From JAFGPJ01 sp964439135 (lineage in GTDB: Bacteria > Planctomycetota > Phycisphaerae > Sedimentisphaerales > Anaerobacaceae), in contig CAYTNN010000165.1 of assembly GCA_964439135.1 (NCBI GenBank), positions 1-10,094 of the forward strand: 10,094 bases of DNA, written 5' to 3'. The notes below the pieces were generated by a model. The model saw only the letters and a program-made list of their open reading frames with translations, was not told where the DNA came from and made no database searches. The number at the start of each line of letters is the position of its first letter. The stretch's first letter is position 1. Made by a program: the position numbers and the translations under genes. Of the stretch, positions 1-7,356 are shown one piece after another.

Positions 1-1808
1 ACAATACGATAAGAACAACTCTGGGCGATATAATTATCGAAGCCGGCAGCGGCGGCATTAATATTAAATCCGGCAACCTGATAACCGCTAAAGACCCATC
101 TCCCTATTCTAAACCCTTTGCGGGTAAAATTCAGTTGACCACTTACAATATAGGTGACATAGAAACAGGAGATCTGATTATCGAGAGCGGATCTGGTACC
201 GCTGAAATCGATGTCAAGGCTTCAGGTGACCTCATAGTTAACGGTGATGTTATAGTCGGAAGTGTATCTGACATACAAAATATTGCAGACCAAAGTGCTG
301 CTGAGGCCGTGATAAAACTTAGAGCCGATAACGATGTGACACTTGAAGGCAAAGTCGAAGCCCATGCTCATGGCAGTGAAGTGGATACAAGTACAACCAA
401 AGCAACTATCGATGTTACTGCGGGTAATGATGCGACAATAAATGGCGATCTTTTGGCCGTAGCTACGTCATCAAGCAGTGGTACGGCAGATGCGGTTATA
501 AAGGTAGAGTCAGTGGGCAATATTACATTTGCCGTAGGAGCCGAAGCTCATGCTATAGCCAATGACGGTACAGCAGAAGCCGGCCCGGGTACTGTATCTG
601 ATGAAGATCCTGATGATTATGACCCAAGTGACGGCGTCGATCATGCTCAAATCATCATCGTTGAGGGTGCGATAGTACCGTCAGATGACAGCTTCTCAAT
701 GCCTAAGTCTGCTGCTGATGTAGTGCTTGATGTACTTGCTAATGATCCAGGAGGTCCAACAACAATTGATTCTTCTTATATTGACCCAGCAGATGGCTCA
801 CTGACGACTAGTCTTGGGGTGGATGGCAAAACAGTACTTATCTACAATCCACCGGCAGATCTTAGTAACTTAACATTTGATGAAAATGGTGAGGCTACGG
901 TTACCTTTACTTATACTGTCAGTGGTCATACAGCGACGGGAACAATCACTTTGATCAATGGTCTTCCGGTCGCAATTGATGATTTGGCGAAAACCTTTAA
1001 GAATAAGGCTGTTAACATCAATGTGCTCACCAATGACACTGATCCGGACTTGGGTGACGTTCTCACAATTAAACAGGGTTCTATCACAACAAAGAACGGC
1101 ACGTTAGTAATGAATGAGGATGGCACGTTTACCTATACACCGAACGAAGGCTTTGTCGGAGACGACAGCTTTACTTATGCGGCCACTGATAGCTTCAACA
1201 CAACATCAGAAGTGGAGGTGAAAATTACAGTCACTGAAGAACCGCCGAAACCACCGACAACACCGTCAACACTTGCTCTGCCGTATATACATCCGGCACC
1301 GGTTCCCGAGAGATTACAATTTGAAATTTCGGGTTCCCCGGCGCTGGCAAAATGGGTGGCACTGGAACTTGGAGTCGACGAAAGAATGATCGATATTTGG
1401 GCGGTCAATACTCTGGCCTCTACCAAGAGTATACAGCCTTACGACACTTACACAAGCTTAAAGGCGGCCGCTACAATCCTGAAGGATGCCGATGGCTCTC
1501 ATATAGCCGCTCTGACACAGGTTATTAATGAGTTCGCATCGAGCACTGCACCGCCGACCGAGGAGCAAATGGCATCAATTGCTGACGCAATCAGACGCAA
1601 CACTGACACCGATAGCTATTATGCTGTAGCTGGCGAATATCTTGACGCTCTTGTAACTTACGTTAGCATCTTGAACAACGACATGGGTTTTTCGGCAGCA
1701 GAATCAGTACAATTTGTTACAGATAAATATGTTGGCCGATTGGCTCAGAGTCAGAATGTCGGTGTCGTTGCCTTCATTGCGGCAAGTTTAGCTGCTCTTG
1801 GAGGATAA
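1..1808 (+). CDS. Large surface/adhesin-like protein, beta-helix repeats plus two cadherin/Ig-like modules (5' end missing)
   Basis: The frame is open from base 3 to the TAA at 1806-1808. Repeat units already occur upstream of the TTG at 135, so that codon is internal and the gene starts outside the window. Bases 3 to about 590 encode short repeats of the type GDIIIEAGSGG, GDLIIESGSGT and NDVTLEGKV, typical of right-handed beta-helix (filamentous-haemagglutinin-like) stalks. An acidic linker follows (DEDPDDYDPSD). Next come two bacterial cadherin/Ig-like modules, about 678-957 (VLDVLANDP) and 960-1233 (INVLTNDTDPD, GTFTYTPNEGFVGDDSFTY), the second a clear tandem-95/Big_9 type. A proline-rich hinge (about 1234-1300) leads to a roughly 155-residue, mostly helical C-terminal domain (about 1338-1805) that ends in LAALGG. 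I cannot assign that domain to a named family. No autotransporter barrel, LPXTG or PEP-CTERM anchor is visible. Secretion and adhesion are inferred from family resemblance. Local GC is low (37% at 721-780). Confidence 0.85.
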   Translation, partial: NTIRTTLGDIIIEAGSGGINIKSGNLITAKDPSPYSKPFAGKIQLTTYNIGDIETGDLIIESGSGTAEIDVKASGDLIVNGDVIVGSVSDIQNIADQSAAEAVIKLRADNDVTLEGKVEAHAHGSEVDTSTTKATIDVTAGNDATINGDLLAVATSSSSGTADAVIKVESVGNITFAVGAEAHAIANDGTAEAGPGTVSDEDPDDYDPSDGVDHAQIIIVEGAIVPSDDSFSMPKSAADVVLDVLANDPGGPTTIDSSYIDPADGSLTTSLGVDGKTVLIYNPPADLSNLTFDENGEATVTFTYTVSGHTATGTITLINGLPVAIDDLAKTFKNKAVNINVLTNDTDPDLGDVLTIKQGSITTKNGTLVMNEDGTFTYTPNEGFVGDDSFTYAATDSFNTTSEVEVKITVTEEPPKPPTTPSTLALPYIHPAPVPERLQFEISGSPALAKWVALELGVDERMIDIWAVNTLASTKSIQPYDTYTSLKAAATILKDADGSHIAALTQVINEFASSTAPPTEEQMASIADAIRRNTDTDSYYAVAGEYLDALVTYVSILNNDMGFSAAESVQFVTDKYVGRLAQSQNVGVVAFIAASLAALGG

Positions 1809-1843
1809 AAAAGCAGGTTAAAATTCTAATTTACGTAGTTTAA

Positions 1844-1888
1844 GTTTGCCGTCAGGGACTTTCCAACCCCCCTGGCGGCAACTTTTTT
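1844..1888 (+). terminator. Intrinsic terminator of the surface-protein gene
   Basis: An 11-bp GC-rich stem (1847-1857 with 1870-1880, one G-U pair) closes a 12-nt loop. It is followed by AC and six T's at 1883-1888. It lies 35 bases after the stop codon at 1808. On the minus strand the same hairpin has no T-run behind it, so it serves the plus-strand gene better than the convergent TPR gene. Confidence 0.8.
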
Positions 1889-1904
1889 AGAGACGATAAT
1901 ATTC

Positions 1905-3185
1905 TTACTCGATAGCTCGTGCAATCGGGGCATAAACCACTCTTTTACGCATACGGATTTCTTCGGCACGCTGCTCGAGTCTCGCCGCTTCCGTCATATT
2001 TCCAGACTTGCGATTCAACTGAACCTGATTCTCCAGCACATCGGCGATATTCGGGTGATACTCATCAAATATATTCTCGAGAATATCCAATGCTCTGCCG
2101 CACAGGTTTTGTGCTTCGGAGTATTTACCCTGACTTATATATACTTTTGCCAGGCTGTTAAGAGCAACCGCTGTGCGATCAGTGTCAGTACTCTTCGAGC
2201 TTTCCAGAATTTCCAACGCTCTTTGCAGAATATCCTCGGCCTTTTTGTATTCTTTGCTCAAGATATACAATTCCCCCAACCGGCTTAATACATCACATTC
2301 AACCGCATGCCCGGAACCAGCGATATTCTCAACCGAGCCCAGAGATTTTTCGAGGAGCATTTTTGTATTAACCAAATCTCCTTCAGCCTCGTATATACTT
2401 GACTGTACCAGCCAGGCAGGTACGAGAAAATGATGATCCGGACCATAGACTCTTTCCTGTATTGGCAGCACTCTGGAAATCAATTCTTCAGCTTCGGCAT
2501 ACCGCTGCTGCTGAACATATAGTGCCGCCATGCTGGAGAGCACCCTTGTTGTATAAAGGTGGTTCGGCCCGTAGTTATTTTCGATCGAAGCAATCGCTTC
2601 GGTAAAATAAGATTCGGCCTTTACATAGTCACCCTGTGCGGTAAGCAGGCGAGCCATATCAACCTTGAACGGTGCAAGCTCCTGATCATCTTCGAGGCTA
2701 TATCCCCGCACAATAGTTATTGCCCGCTCCAGTGTGTCCACAGCTTCCTGGTATCGGGCCTGTCTGCTGTAAATTTCGCTCAGAATTCTCAACGTGTACG
2801 CTACATAGGGGTGGCTTTGGCTATACGCTTTTTCCTGCAGCTCCAAACCCGACAGGCACGCTGTCTCGGCCTCAGCCAGCCTGCCCTGGTTCTTGTAAAG
2901 ATATGCCAGGTCAAGCATACAGGCGCTTACTTCGGAGTCGGAAGCGTTCGTTTCCTTTGCCAGATTAAGCGCCTTTTCCAAAAAAGGCTGGGCCTTTTCA
3001 TATCCGCCCGATGCCATGTAAACCCTTGCCATGGATCGCAATGAACCGCATGAATAAGCCCTGTCTACCGGAGCTGCCGAAGCATTAAATATGCTTACGG
3101 AAAGCAAGAATGAACCACAGAATATGAGCGGAATAATATTGTTTAAGTTCCGCCGATTCGTGGACGACGTTTTAACTGCTGCCAT
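1905..3185 (-). CDS. Secreted tetratricopeptide-repeat (TPR) protein, kinesin-light-chain type
   Basis: The chosen start is the ATG at 3185-3183 (MAAVKT..., 426 aa). A perfect GGAGG lies 8 nt upstream of it, inside the longer reading that begins at ATG 3200. A signal peptide covers residues 1-37: a basic start with RR at 11-12, a hydrophobic stretch of about 17-33, and an A-S-A/A cleavage site. From about residue 47 to the C-terminus there are eight to nine TPR units at about 42-residue spacing. They carry typical core patterns, for example LAYLYKNQGRLAEAE, LSEIYSRQARYQEAV and LAKVYISQGKYSEAQ. The 42-residue spacing and the YG..H linkers match TPR_10/TPR_12 families. TPR arrays are protein-interaction scaffolds. 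No enzymatic domain is attached, so the partner and role are unknown. The gene is convergent with the surface-protein gene (96-bp gap) and divergent from the tRNA. No obvious minus-strand terminator follows it. Confidence 0.88.
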   Translation of the reverse strand: MAAVKTSSTNRRNLNNIIPLIFCGSFLLSVSIFNASAAPVDRAYSCGSLRSMARVYMASGGYEKAQPFLEKALNLAKETNASDSEVSACMLDLAYLYKNQGRLAEAETACLSGLELQEKAYSQSHPYVAYTLRILSEIYSRQARYQEAVDTLERAITIVRGYSLEDDQELAPFKVDMARLLTAQGDYVKAESYFTEAIASIENNYGPNHLYTTRVLSSMAALYVQQQRYAEAEELISRVLPIQERVYGPDHHFLVPAWLVQSSIYEAEGDLVNTKMLLEKSLGSVENIAGSGHAVECDVLSRLGELYILSKEYKKAEDILQRALEILESSKSTDTDRTAVALNSLAKVYISQGKYSEAQNLCGRALDILENIFDEYHPNIADVLENQVQLNRKSGNMTEAARLEQRAEEIRMRKRVVYAPIARAIE

Positions 3186-3193
3186 TATGGAAT

Positions 3194-3218
3194 CCTCCAT
3201 CTAATGCTTGGGGCATTA
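3194..3218 (-). promoter_or_regulatory. Shine-Dalgarno site with adjacent hairpin upstream of the TPR gene
   Basis: On the minus strand GGAGG (3198-3194) sits 8 nt before the ATG at 3185 and decides the start. Immediately upstream is a 6-bp inverted repeat, TAATGC/GCATTA (3202-3207 and 3213-3218), with a 5-nt loop. In the transcript it could form a hairpin next to the ribosome site. As DNA it could be a small operator. The site and repeat are seen directly; a regulatory role is inference. Confidence 0.5.
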
Positions 3219-3508
3219 ACATACCTCGTAATACATATTCGTACAATTTGAACCGTAACTTTAGCCGCACCTCGGCTGTTTCTCTTTGTGTTGGAGTATC
3301 GCTGTCTGCTTCCGGAACTCCGCTATCCAAAGAGCTTGTTAGAAAATATGTCGGCGAGAATTATCGGTCCGTCTCGCCAGTTGCACTACAGATGGTATTT
3401 GGGATGATGTCTACATTATAAAGATGGATTATCTCTAAATATCAATTGTGGATTTGCCTAATCTCCCCCCCAAAAAAGACTGGTAAATTTCCTCGAACAG
3501 GTGTATAT

Positions 3509-3535
3509 TTGACAATGTCGTAAATGTATTATAGT
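3509..3535 (+). promoter_or_regulatory. Candidate sigma-70 promoter of tRNA-Gly
   Basis: A perfect -35 box TTGACA (3509-3514) is followed after 15 nt by TATAGT (3530-3535, five of six consensus bases). The spacer is two bases shorter than ideal. It ends 17 bases before the mature tRNA 5' end, so the transcript would have only a short leader for RNase P to remove. Confidence 0.6.
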
Positions 3536-3552
3536 TAACGGAATGAAAACTT

Positions 3553-3624
3553 GCGGGCGTAATTCAGTGGTAGAATGTCAGCTTCCCAAGCTGAATGTCG
3601 TGGGTTCGAATCCCATCGCCCGCT
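3553..3624 (+). tRNA. tRNA-Gly, anticodon CCC
   Basis: A complete cloverleaf can be drawn. The acceptor is 3553-3559 with 3617-3623 (GCGGGCG/CGCCCGC, seven perfect pairs). The D stem is ATTC/GAAT (3562-3565 with 3573-3576) around a loop containing GG. The anticodon stem is TCAGC/GCTGA with loop TTCCCAA and anticodon CCC at 3585-3587, reading GGG. The T arm is GTGGG-TTCGAAT-CCCAT with one G-U pair. The discriminator is T3624, as usual for bacterial tRNA-Gly. No 3' CCA is encoded, so it must be added by tRNA nucleotidyltransferase. It stands alone with its own promoter and a downstream terminator. Confidence 0.96.
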
Positions 3625-3680
3625 TTTCTATGATTTTCCTGCTGATGGAAATTTATCCCCCATTATTGCTGTAGACCTTG

Positions 3681-3707
3681 AAATCCCCTCAAGTTTGTGG
3701 GGTTTTT
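3681..3707 (+). terminator. Probable terminator downstream of tRNA-Gly
   Basis: CCCC (3685-3688) pairs with GGGG (3699-3702) across a 10-nt loop, flanked by AAA on the left and TTTTT (3703-3707) on the right. The stem can be extended by A-T pairs past one mismatch. A competing small hairpin, CTTGA/TCAAG, overlaps it. It lies about 60 bases after the tRNA. Confidence 0.6.
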
Positions 3708-3708
3708 C

Positions 3709-3738
3709 TTGACGTAAAGCTGGGTAATATGGTATAAG
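3709..3738 (+). promoter_or_regulatory. Candidate promoter (distal) for the LamG-protein gene
   Basis: TTGACG (3709-3714), an 18-nt spacer and TATAAG (3733-3738): five of six consensus bases in each box. It begins right after the tRNA terminator. If it is used for the gene at 4000, the 5' leader would be about 255 nt. Confidence 0.45.
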
Positions 3739-3860
3739 TAGAATAAGTCAAGCCTATTATCCTTTCGGCTGGATGTATTGATATTGTAGTAAGAGATTAT
3801 TTCCGAAAAAGAATCTTATAACAAATTAGACTGCTGGGATAGTGTTTTTGTGAGTAAGAA

Positions 3861-3890
3861 TTGTTAATGCATAGTATTTGGCTTTTATAA
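3861..3890 (+). promoter_or_regulatory. Candidate promoter (proximal) for the LamG-protein gene
   Basis: TTGTTA (3861-3866), an 18-nt spacer and TTATAA (3885-3890; the overlapping TATAAA at 3886-3891 would give 19 nt). This would give a leader of about 100 nt before the ATG at 4000. The surroundings are AT-rich, so chance matches are likely. Confidence 0.3.
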
Positions 3891-3999
3891 ATGAAGTGGT
3901 GTCAAATTCTAATTACAACTCCCGAAGACAAGCTTTATAGGACCGAATTAAGGTAAAATTCCTGGTAGTCAATAAAACTCTCATTGAAGGAAAACTCCT

Positions 4000-6900
4000 A
4001 TGCGAATGAAATTATGTTTCTTAACTTTTCTTTTGTTCTTAGTTTTAGCCGGTTCAAATACAATCTTTGCCGCTATCGTGATAGAAAAATTAGTCGCTGA
4101 AAGTAGCGATGATGCAGAAGACCACATTGCCTATGCAGGACAGGCCGACGATGGTGCCGAGAGTCGTGACAGCAGCGATCTTGAGATGCCGTGGGAAGAT
4201 GGCATTCGATCGAGCTCTTATCAGGTCATCAGTATGCGTTTCATAGATCTTCAGATTCCTAAAGGCTCAAAGGTCGTGAACGCTTATGTGCAATTCACTG
4301 GCGATAACGACGATGCCGGCAAGTTGACCGGCGGGCCCGTGAATCTTATCATCAACGGCCTGCTACAACCCGATCCAGGGGGATTTAACAGCGGTGAAGA
4401 CTTTTACACGGACAGAGATCCTAAAACTACTTCCCAAGTCGCATGGAGCAATATACCGAACTGGACCAGCAACCAGGCAACGGAAGCATCAAAGACTTCG
4501 GATATATCCAGCGTTATCCAGGAGATAATAGACCAGGACGGCTGGGCCAGTGGGAATGCCCTTATGATATTTATCAGGGACAACGAAACAAATCCCTCCG
4601 ACGGGCAACGAAGTGCCCTGGCGGGTCCGGGGGCTACTGGGCCGTTGCTGCATATAGAACTTTCGAGTAAACAGGCTACTGAGCCCACTCCTGCAGATGG
4701 TACTTATCATCAAAATACATGGGGGGGCATCATTTGGGAGCCTGGAGAGACTGCAGCTTCTCATAATGTGTACTTTGACGACAATTTTACAAATGTGAAC
4801 GACCGCACCGGCGATGCATTTCGGGGCAACCAGACCGATACGCAGTTACCTGTTGGATATTCCGGATATCCCTTTCCGGACGGTCTTACTCCGGGTACAA
4901 CCTATTACTGGTGCATCGACGAAGTTGAGGCCGACGGCGTCACGATATACGAGGGCTCGATCTGGAGTTTTACCATTCCGTCCAAAACCGCATACGATCC
5001 CGAACCTTATGATGGCCTGAAATTTGAGGAACAAGATGCTACGCTAAGCTGGACGGCAGGTTTTGGTGCTACTACGCACTATGTCTACTTCGGTACGAGT
5101 TATAATGATGTTAACGATGCCGGCGGAGCTTCTTCCCAGAGGTCTACAACCTATAATCCAGGCCCTCTTGCGGTAAACACGGCGTACTATTGGCGAGTCG
5201 ATGAATATGACGGTACGAACACATATAAGGGCGATGTCTGGGCTTTCAGGACAAAATCTATAATCTCGATGACGGATCCCAATCTCATCGGCTGGTGGAA
5301 ATTCGACGAAGGTTACGGCAGTACCTCACTTGATTGGTCGGGCTATGAGAATCATGCTGCGTTAGGAGGTGATCCGCAGTGGGCCGAAGGCATCTTAAAC
5401 AGCGCGCTGGATTTAGGAGGCTCGGATTATGTTGTGATTGACGGTGTCGTTGATGATATAACAAGCACCAATATTACGCTAAGTGTATGGATCAAAACCA
5501 CGCAGACGGACGAGGGGAACATTTTTGCCGCTAACGATAGCGCCAGCGATCACCCCTTCATCTTTGGCATTAGTAGTGGGAATCCGTATGTGAATGAAAC
5601 TAACGACATAGGAGATTTCCCCCCTGCTGTCAATGAGGGCCAGTGGCACATGTTGACGTATGTCAGAGACGGATCAAGAGGATATATATATGTCGATGCA
5701 GTCCAGGTAGGCACGTATAACGCCGCCTTCTCTCTGGACACGGTAACACGATGGTCAATAGGACAGGAATGGGACGACTCTACACCGAGCGATTTCTATG
5801 TCGGTATGGTGGACGATGTCCGCTTTTATAATACAGCACTGACACAAGCCAGGATTGTGGAACTTACCAGAGGTGATCCGCTACTCGCATGGAGTCCGAG
5901 TCCGGATAATAACTCGATATTGGATATTGAAGAAGCAAAACAATCCTTGAGCTGGTCGCCGGGAAAGGGAGCAACTCAGCATGATATATATTTCGGAACG
6001 AATCGAATCGCTGTAGAAATAGGCGACAGTTCCGATACATCGGGCTTCTATCGAGGCAGGCAAACTGCGACCAGCTATAGCCCCAGGGAAAATCTTGATT
6101 GGGGAACCGGACCTTATTACTGGCGGGTCGATGAGTACAATCCGGACACGATGGTCAGTACGGGTAGTCTTTGGAGCTTTACAGTAGCTGACTATCTAAT
6201 CGTAGATGACTTCGAGGATTACGACTCAGAAGACAACCAGATATGGTTCGCGTGGCATGACGGCCTTGGCTATGGAGCCTCGGGCGTTCCACCGTACTTT
6301 GCTGGTAACGGGACAGGTGCTATTGTAGGCGACGAAAACACCAGCTCATTTACCGAACTGACCATTGTTCACGGCGCAGATCAATCAATGCCGCTGTTCT
6401 ACGACAATAATAAACAGGGCTACTCAAAGTATTCGGAAACAGAGATGACCCTGACCACTCGGCGTGACTGGACTCAATACGATGTCGGCGAATTGTCCCT
6501 CTGGTTCAGAGGCTATCCGGCATCCGTCGGCAGCTTCATTGAGGGCCCGGTCGGCACATTCACGATGACTGCTTCGGGCACGGATATCTGGGATCAGGCC
6601 GATGAATTCCATTTCGCATACAAGATGCTCAAAGGCGCCGGCTCAATTGTTGCCAGGGTCGAGAGCGTCGATAACACTAACGTCTGGGCGAAAGCCGGCG
6701 TTATGATTCGCAGTACGCTGGAACCCGACTCGAAATACGCTTATATGTGTGTAACGCCGGACAGCGGCGTCTCCTTCCAATATCGCATCGACACGAATGA
6801 TAACGCTGACAGTACGACCGAGGCCGGTATTACCGCCCCGCGTTGGATCAAGTTAGAGCGCAGCCTGTCCAGCAGCTTTGCAGCTTACCATTCGACCAAC

Positions 6901-7356
6901 GGCTCTTCCTGGCAATTGGTCCAGAACGCTCAGCCGCAGAACATCTCGATGAATACGAATGTCTACGTCGGTTTGGCTCTGACCAGCCATGATGATGCTC
7001 TAACGTGCCAGGCCAAATTCTCCAACGTTCGAATTGTCGGTACTGCCGATCCGACGTGGACGAACCAGGATATCGGCATAAACACCAACGCTCCTGAGCC
7101 TCTTTATGTGGCTATTTCCAACAGTGCCGGCATGCCTGCCGTGGTAGTCCACGATAATCCCGCCGCCGCTCAGATCGACACCTGGACCGAATGGGTCATT
7201 CCCCTGCAGGCCTTTGCCGATCAGGGCATCGACCTGACCAATGTCGACAAGATCGCGATTGGTCTTGGAACTCAAGGCAATATGACGGCCCCCGGCGGTG
7301 CAGGCAAAATGTTCATCGACGATATTGGTTTGTATCGCATCAGAACTGCTCCGTAA
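4000..7356 (+). CDS. Secreted multidomain LamG / Fn3-like / DUF1349-like protein
   Basis: The 1118-aa product starts at ATG 4000, preceded by AAGGA at 8-nt spacing. The signal peptide is residues 1-24 (hydrophobic core LTFLLFLVLAG, cleavage near IFA/A). Residues 25-225 resemble the DNRLRE/CBM96-like beta-sandwich (ISMRFIDLQIP, NAYVQFTGDND, GPLLHIEL). Two Fn3-like modules follow at 226-328 and 330-420, and a third at 628-730. Each ends with the strand motif YYW(R/C)(V/I)DE, at residues 302, 396 and 706. A LamG_3-type concanavalin-fold domain occupies 423-627 (LIGWWKFDEG, GQWHMLTYVRDG, GMVDDVRFYN). Residues 732-842 and 1017-1118 look like the two halves of one jelly-roll module (VDDFEDY, LSLWFRG ... 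PLYVAISN, KMFIDDIGLYR). Between them, 845-1014 is a DUF1349-like domain (FHFAYKMLKG, WAKAGVMIRSTL, WIKLERS). No catalytic motif is recognised. The likely role is extracellular carbohydrate or surface binding, which is inference. The coding sequence ends with its stop touching that of the opposing gene. Confidence 0.9.
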   Translation: MRMKLCFLTFLLFLVLAGSNTIFAAIVIEKLVAESSDDAEDHIAYAGQADDGAESRDSSDLEMPWEDGIRSSSYQVISMRFIDLQIPKGSKVVNAYVQFTGDNDDAGKLTGGPVNLIINGLLQPDPGGFNSGEDFYTDRDPKTTSQVAWSNIPNWTSNQATEASKTSDISSVIQEIIDQDGWASGNALMIFIRDNETNPSDGQRSALAGPGATGPLLHIELSSKQATEPTPADGTYHQNTWGGIIWEPGETAASHNVYFDDNFTNVNDRTGDAFRGNQTDTQLPVGYSGYPFPDGLTPGTTYYWCIDEVEADGVTIYEGSIWSFTIPSKTAYDPEPYDGLKFEEQDATLSWTAGFGATTHYVYFGTSYNDVNDAGGASSQRSTTYNPGPLAVNTAYYWRVDEYDGTNTYKGDVWAFRTKSIISMTDPNLIGWWKFDEGYGSTSLDWSGYENHAALGGDPQWAEGILNSALDLGGSDYVVIDGVVDDITSTNITLSVWIKTTQTDEGNIFAANDSASDHPFIFGISSGNPYVNETNDIGDFPPAVNEGQWHMLTYVRDGSRGYIYVDAVQVGTYNAAFSLDTVTRWSIGQEWDDSTPSDFYVGMVDDVRFYNTALTQARIVELTRGDPLLAWSPSPDNNSILDIEEAKQSLSWSPGKGATQHDIYFGTNRIAVEIGDSSDTSGFYRGRQTATSYSPRENLDWGTGPYYWRVDEYNPDTMVSTGSLWSFTVADYLIVDDFEDYDSEDNQIWFAWHDGLGYGASGVPPYFAGNGTGAIVGDENTSSFTELTIVHGADQSMPLFYDNNKQGYSKYSETEMTLTTRRDWTQYDVGELSLWFRGYPASVGSFIEGPVGTFTMTASGTDIWDQADEFHFAYKMLKGAGSIVARVESVDNTNVWAKAGVMIRSTLEPDSKYAYMCVTPDSGVSFQYRIDTNDNADSTTEAGITAPRWIKLERSLSSSFAAYHSTNGSSWQLVQNAQPQNISMNTNVYVGLALTSHDDALTCQAKFSNVRIVGTADPTWTNQDIGINTNAPEPLYVAISNSAGMPAVVVHDNPAAAQIDTWTEWVIPLQAFADQGIDLTNVDKIAIGLGTQGNMTAPGGAGKMFIDDIGLYRIRTAP

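Larger units (their letters stand above)
3186..3552. other. Intergenic region between TPR gene and tRNA-Gly
   Basis: No credible coding frame is seen here. It must hold the leftward promoter of the TPR gene, but no strong -35/-10 pair stands out on that strand. Two further inverted repeats are visible. One is a 5-bp stem AGCCG/CGGCT (3263-3267 and 3273-3277). The other is a perfect 7-bp stem GGCGAGA/TCTCGCC (3353-3359 and 3372-3378) with a 12-nt loop. Neither has a T-run. The right end carries the tRNA promoter. Confidence 0.5.
3625..3999. other. Intergenic leader region between tRNA-Gly and LamG-protein gene
   Basis: No coding frame is supported here. It contains the tRNA terminator, two promoter candidates and, at 3987-3991, an AAGGA ribosome-binding site 8 nt before the ATG at 4000. 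I recognise no riboswitch class in the rest. Confidence 0.5.

Noticed and set aside
135..137. TTG at 135 as the true start of the first protein.
   Set aside because: The same frame is open to the window edge and already encodes the same type of beta-helix repeat upstream, so the TTG is an internal leucine codon.
2559..3044. A 161-codon plus-strand open frame opposite the TPR gene.
   Set aside because: The minus-strand frame has regular TPR repeats and a signal peptide; the plus-strand translation is Cys/Arg-rich with no domain and no ribosome-binding site.
3553..3624. tRNA-Gly considered as an integration site for a mobile element.
   Set aside because: I saw no second copy of the tRNA 3' end in the window and no integrase gene.
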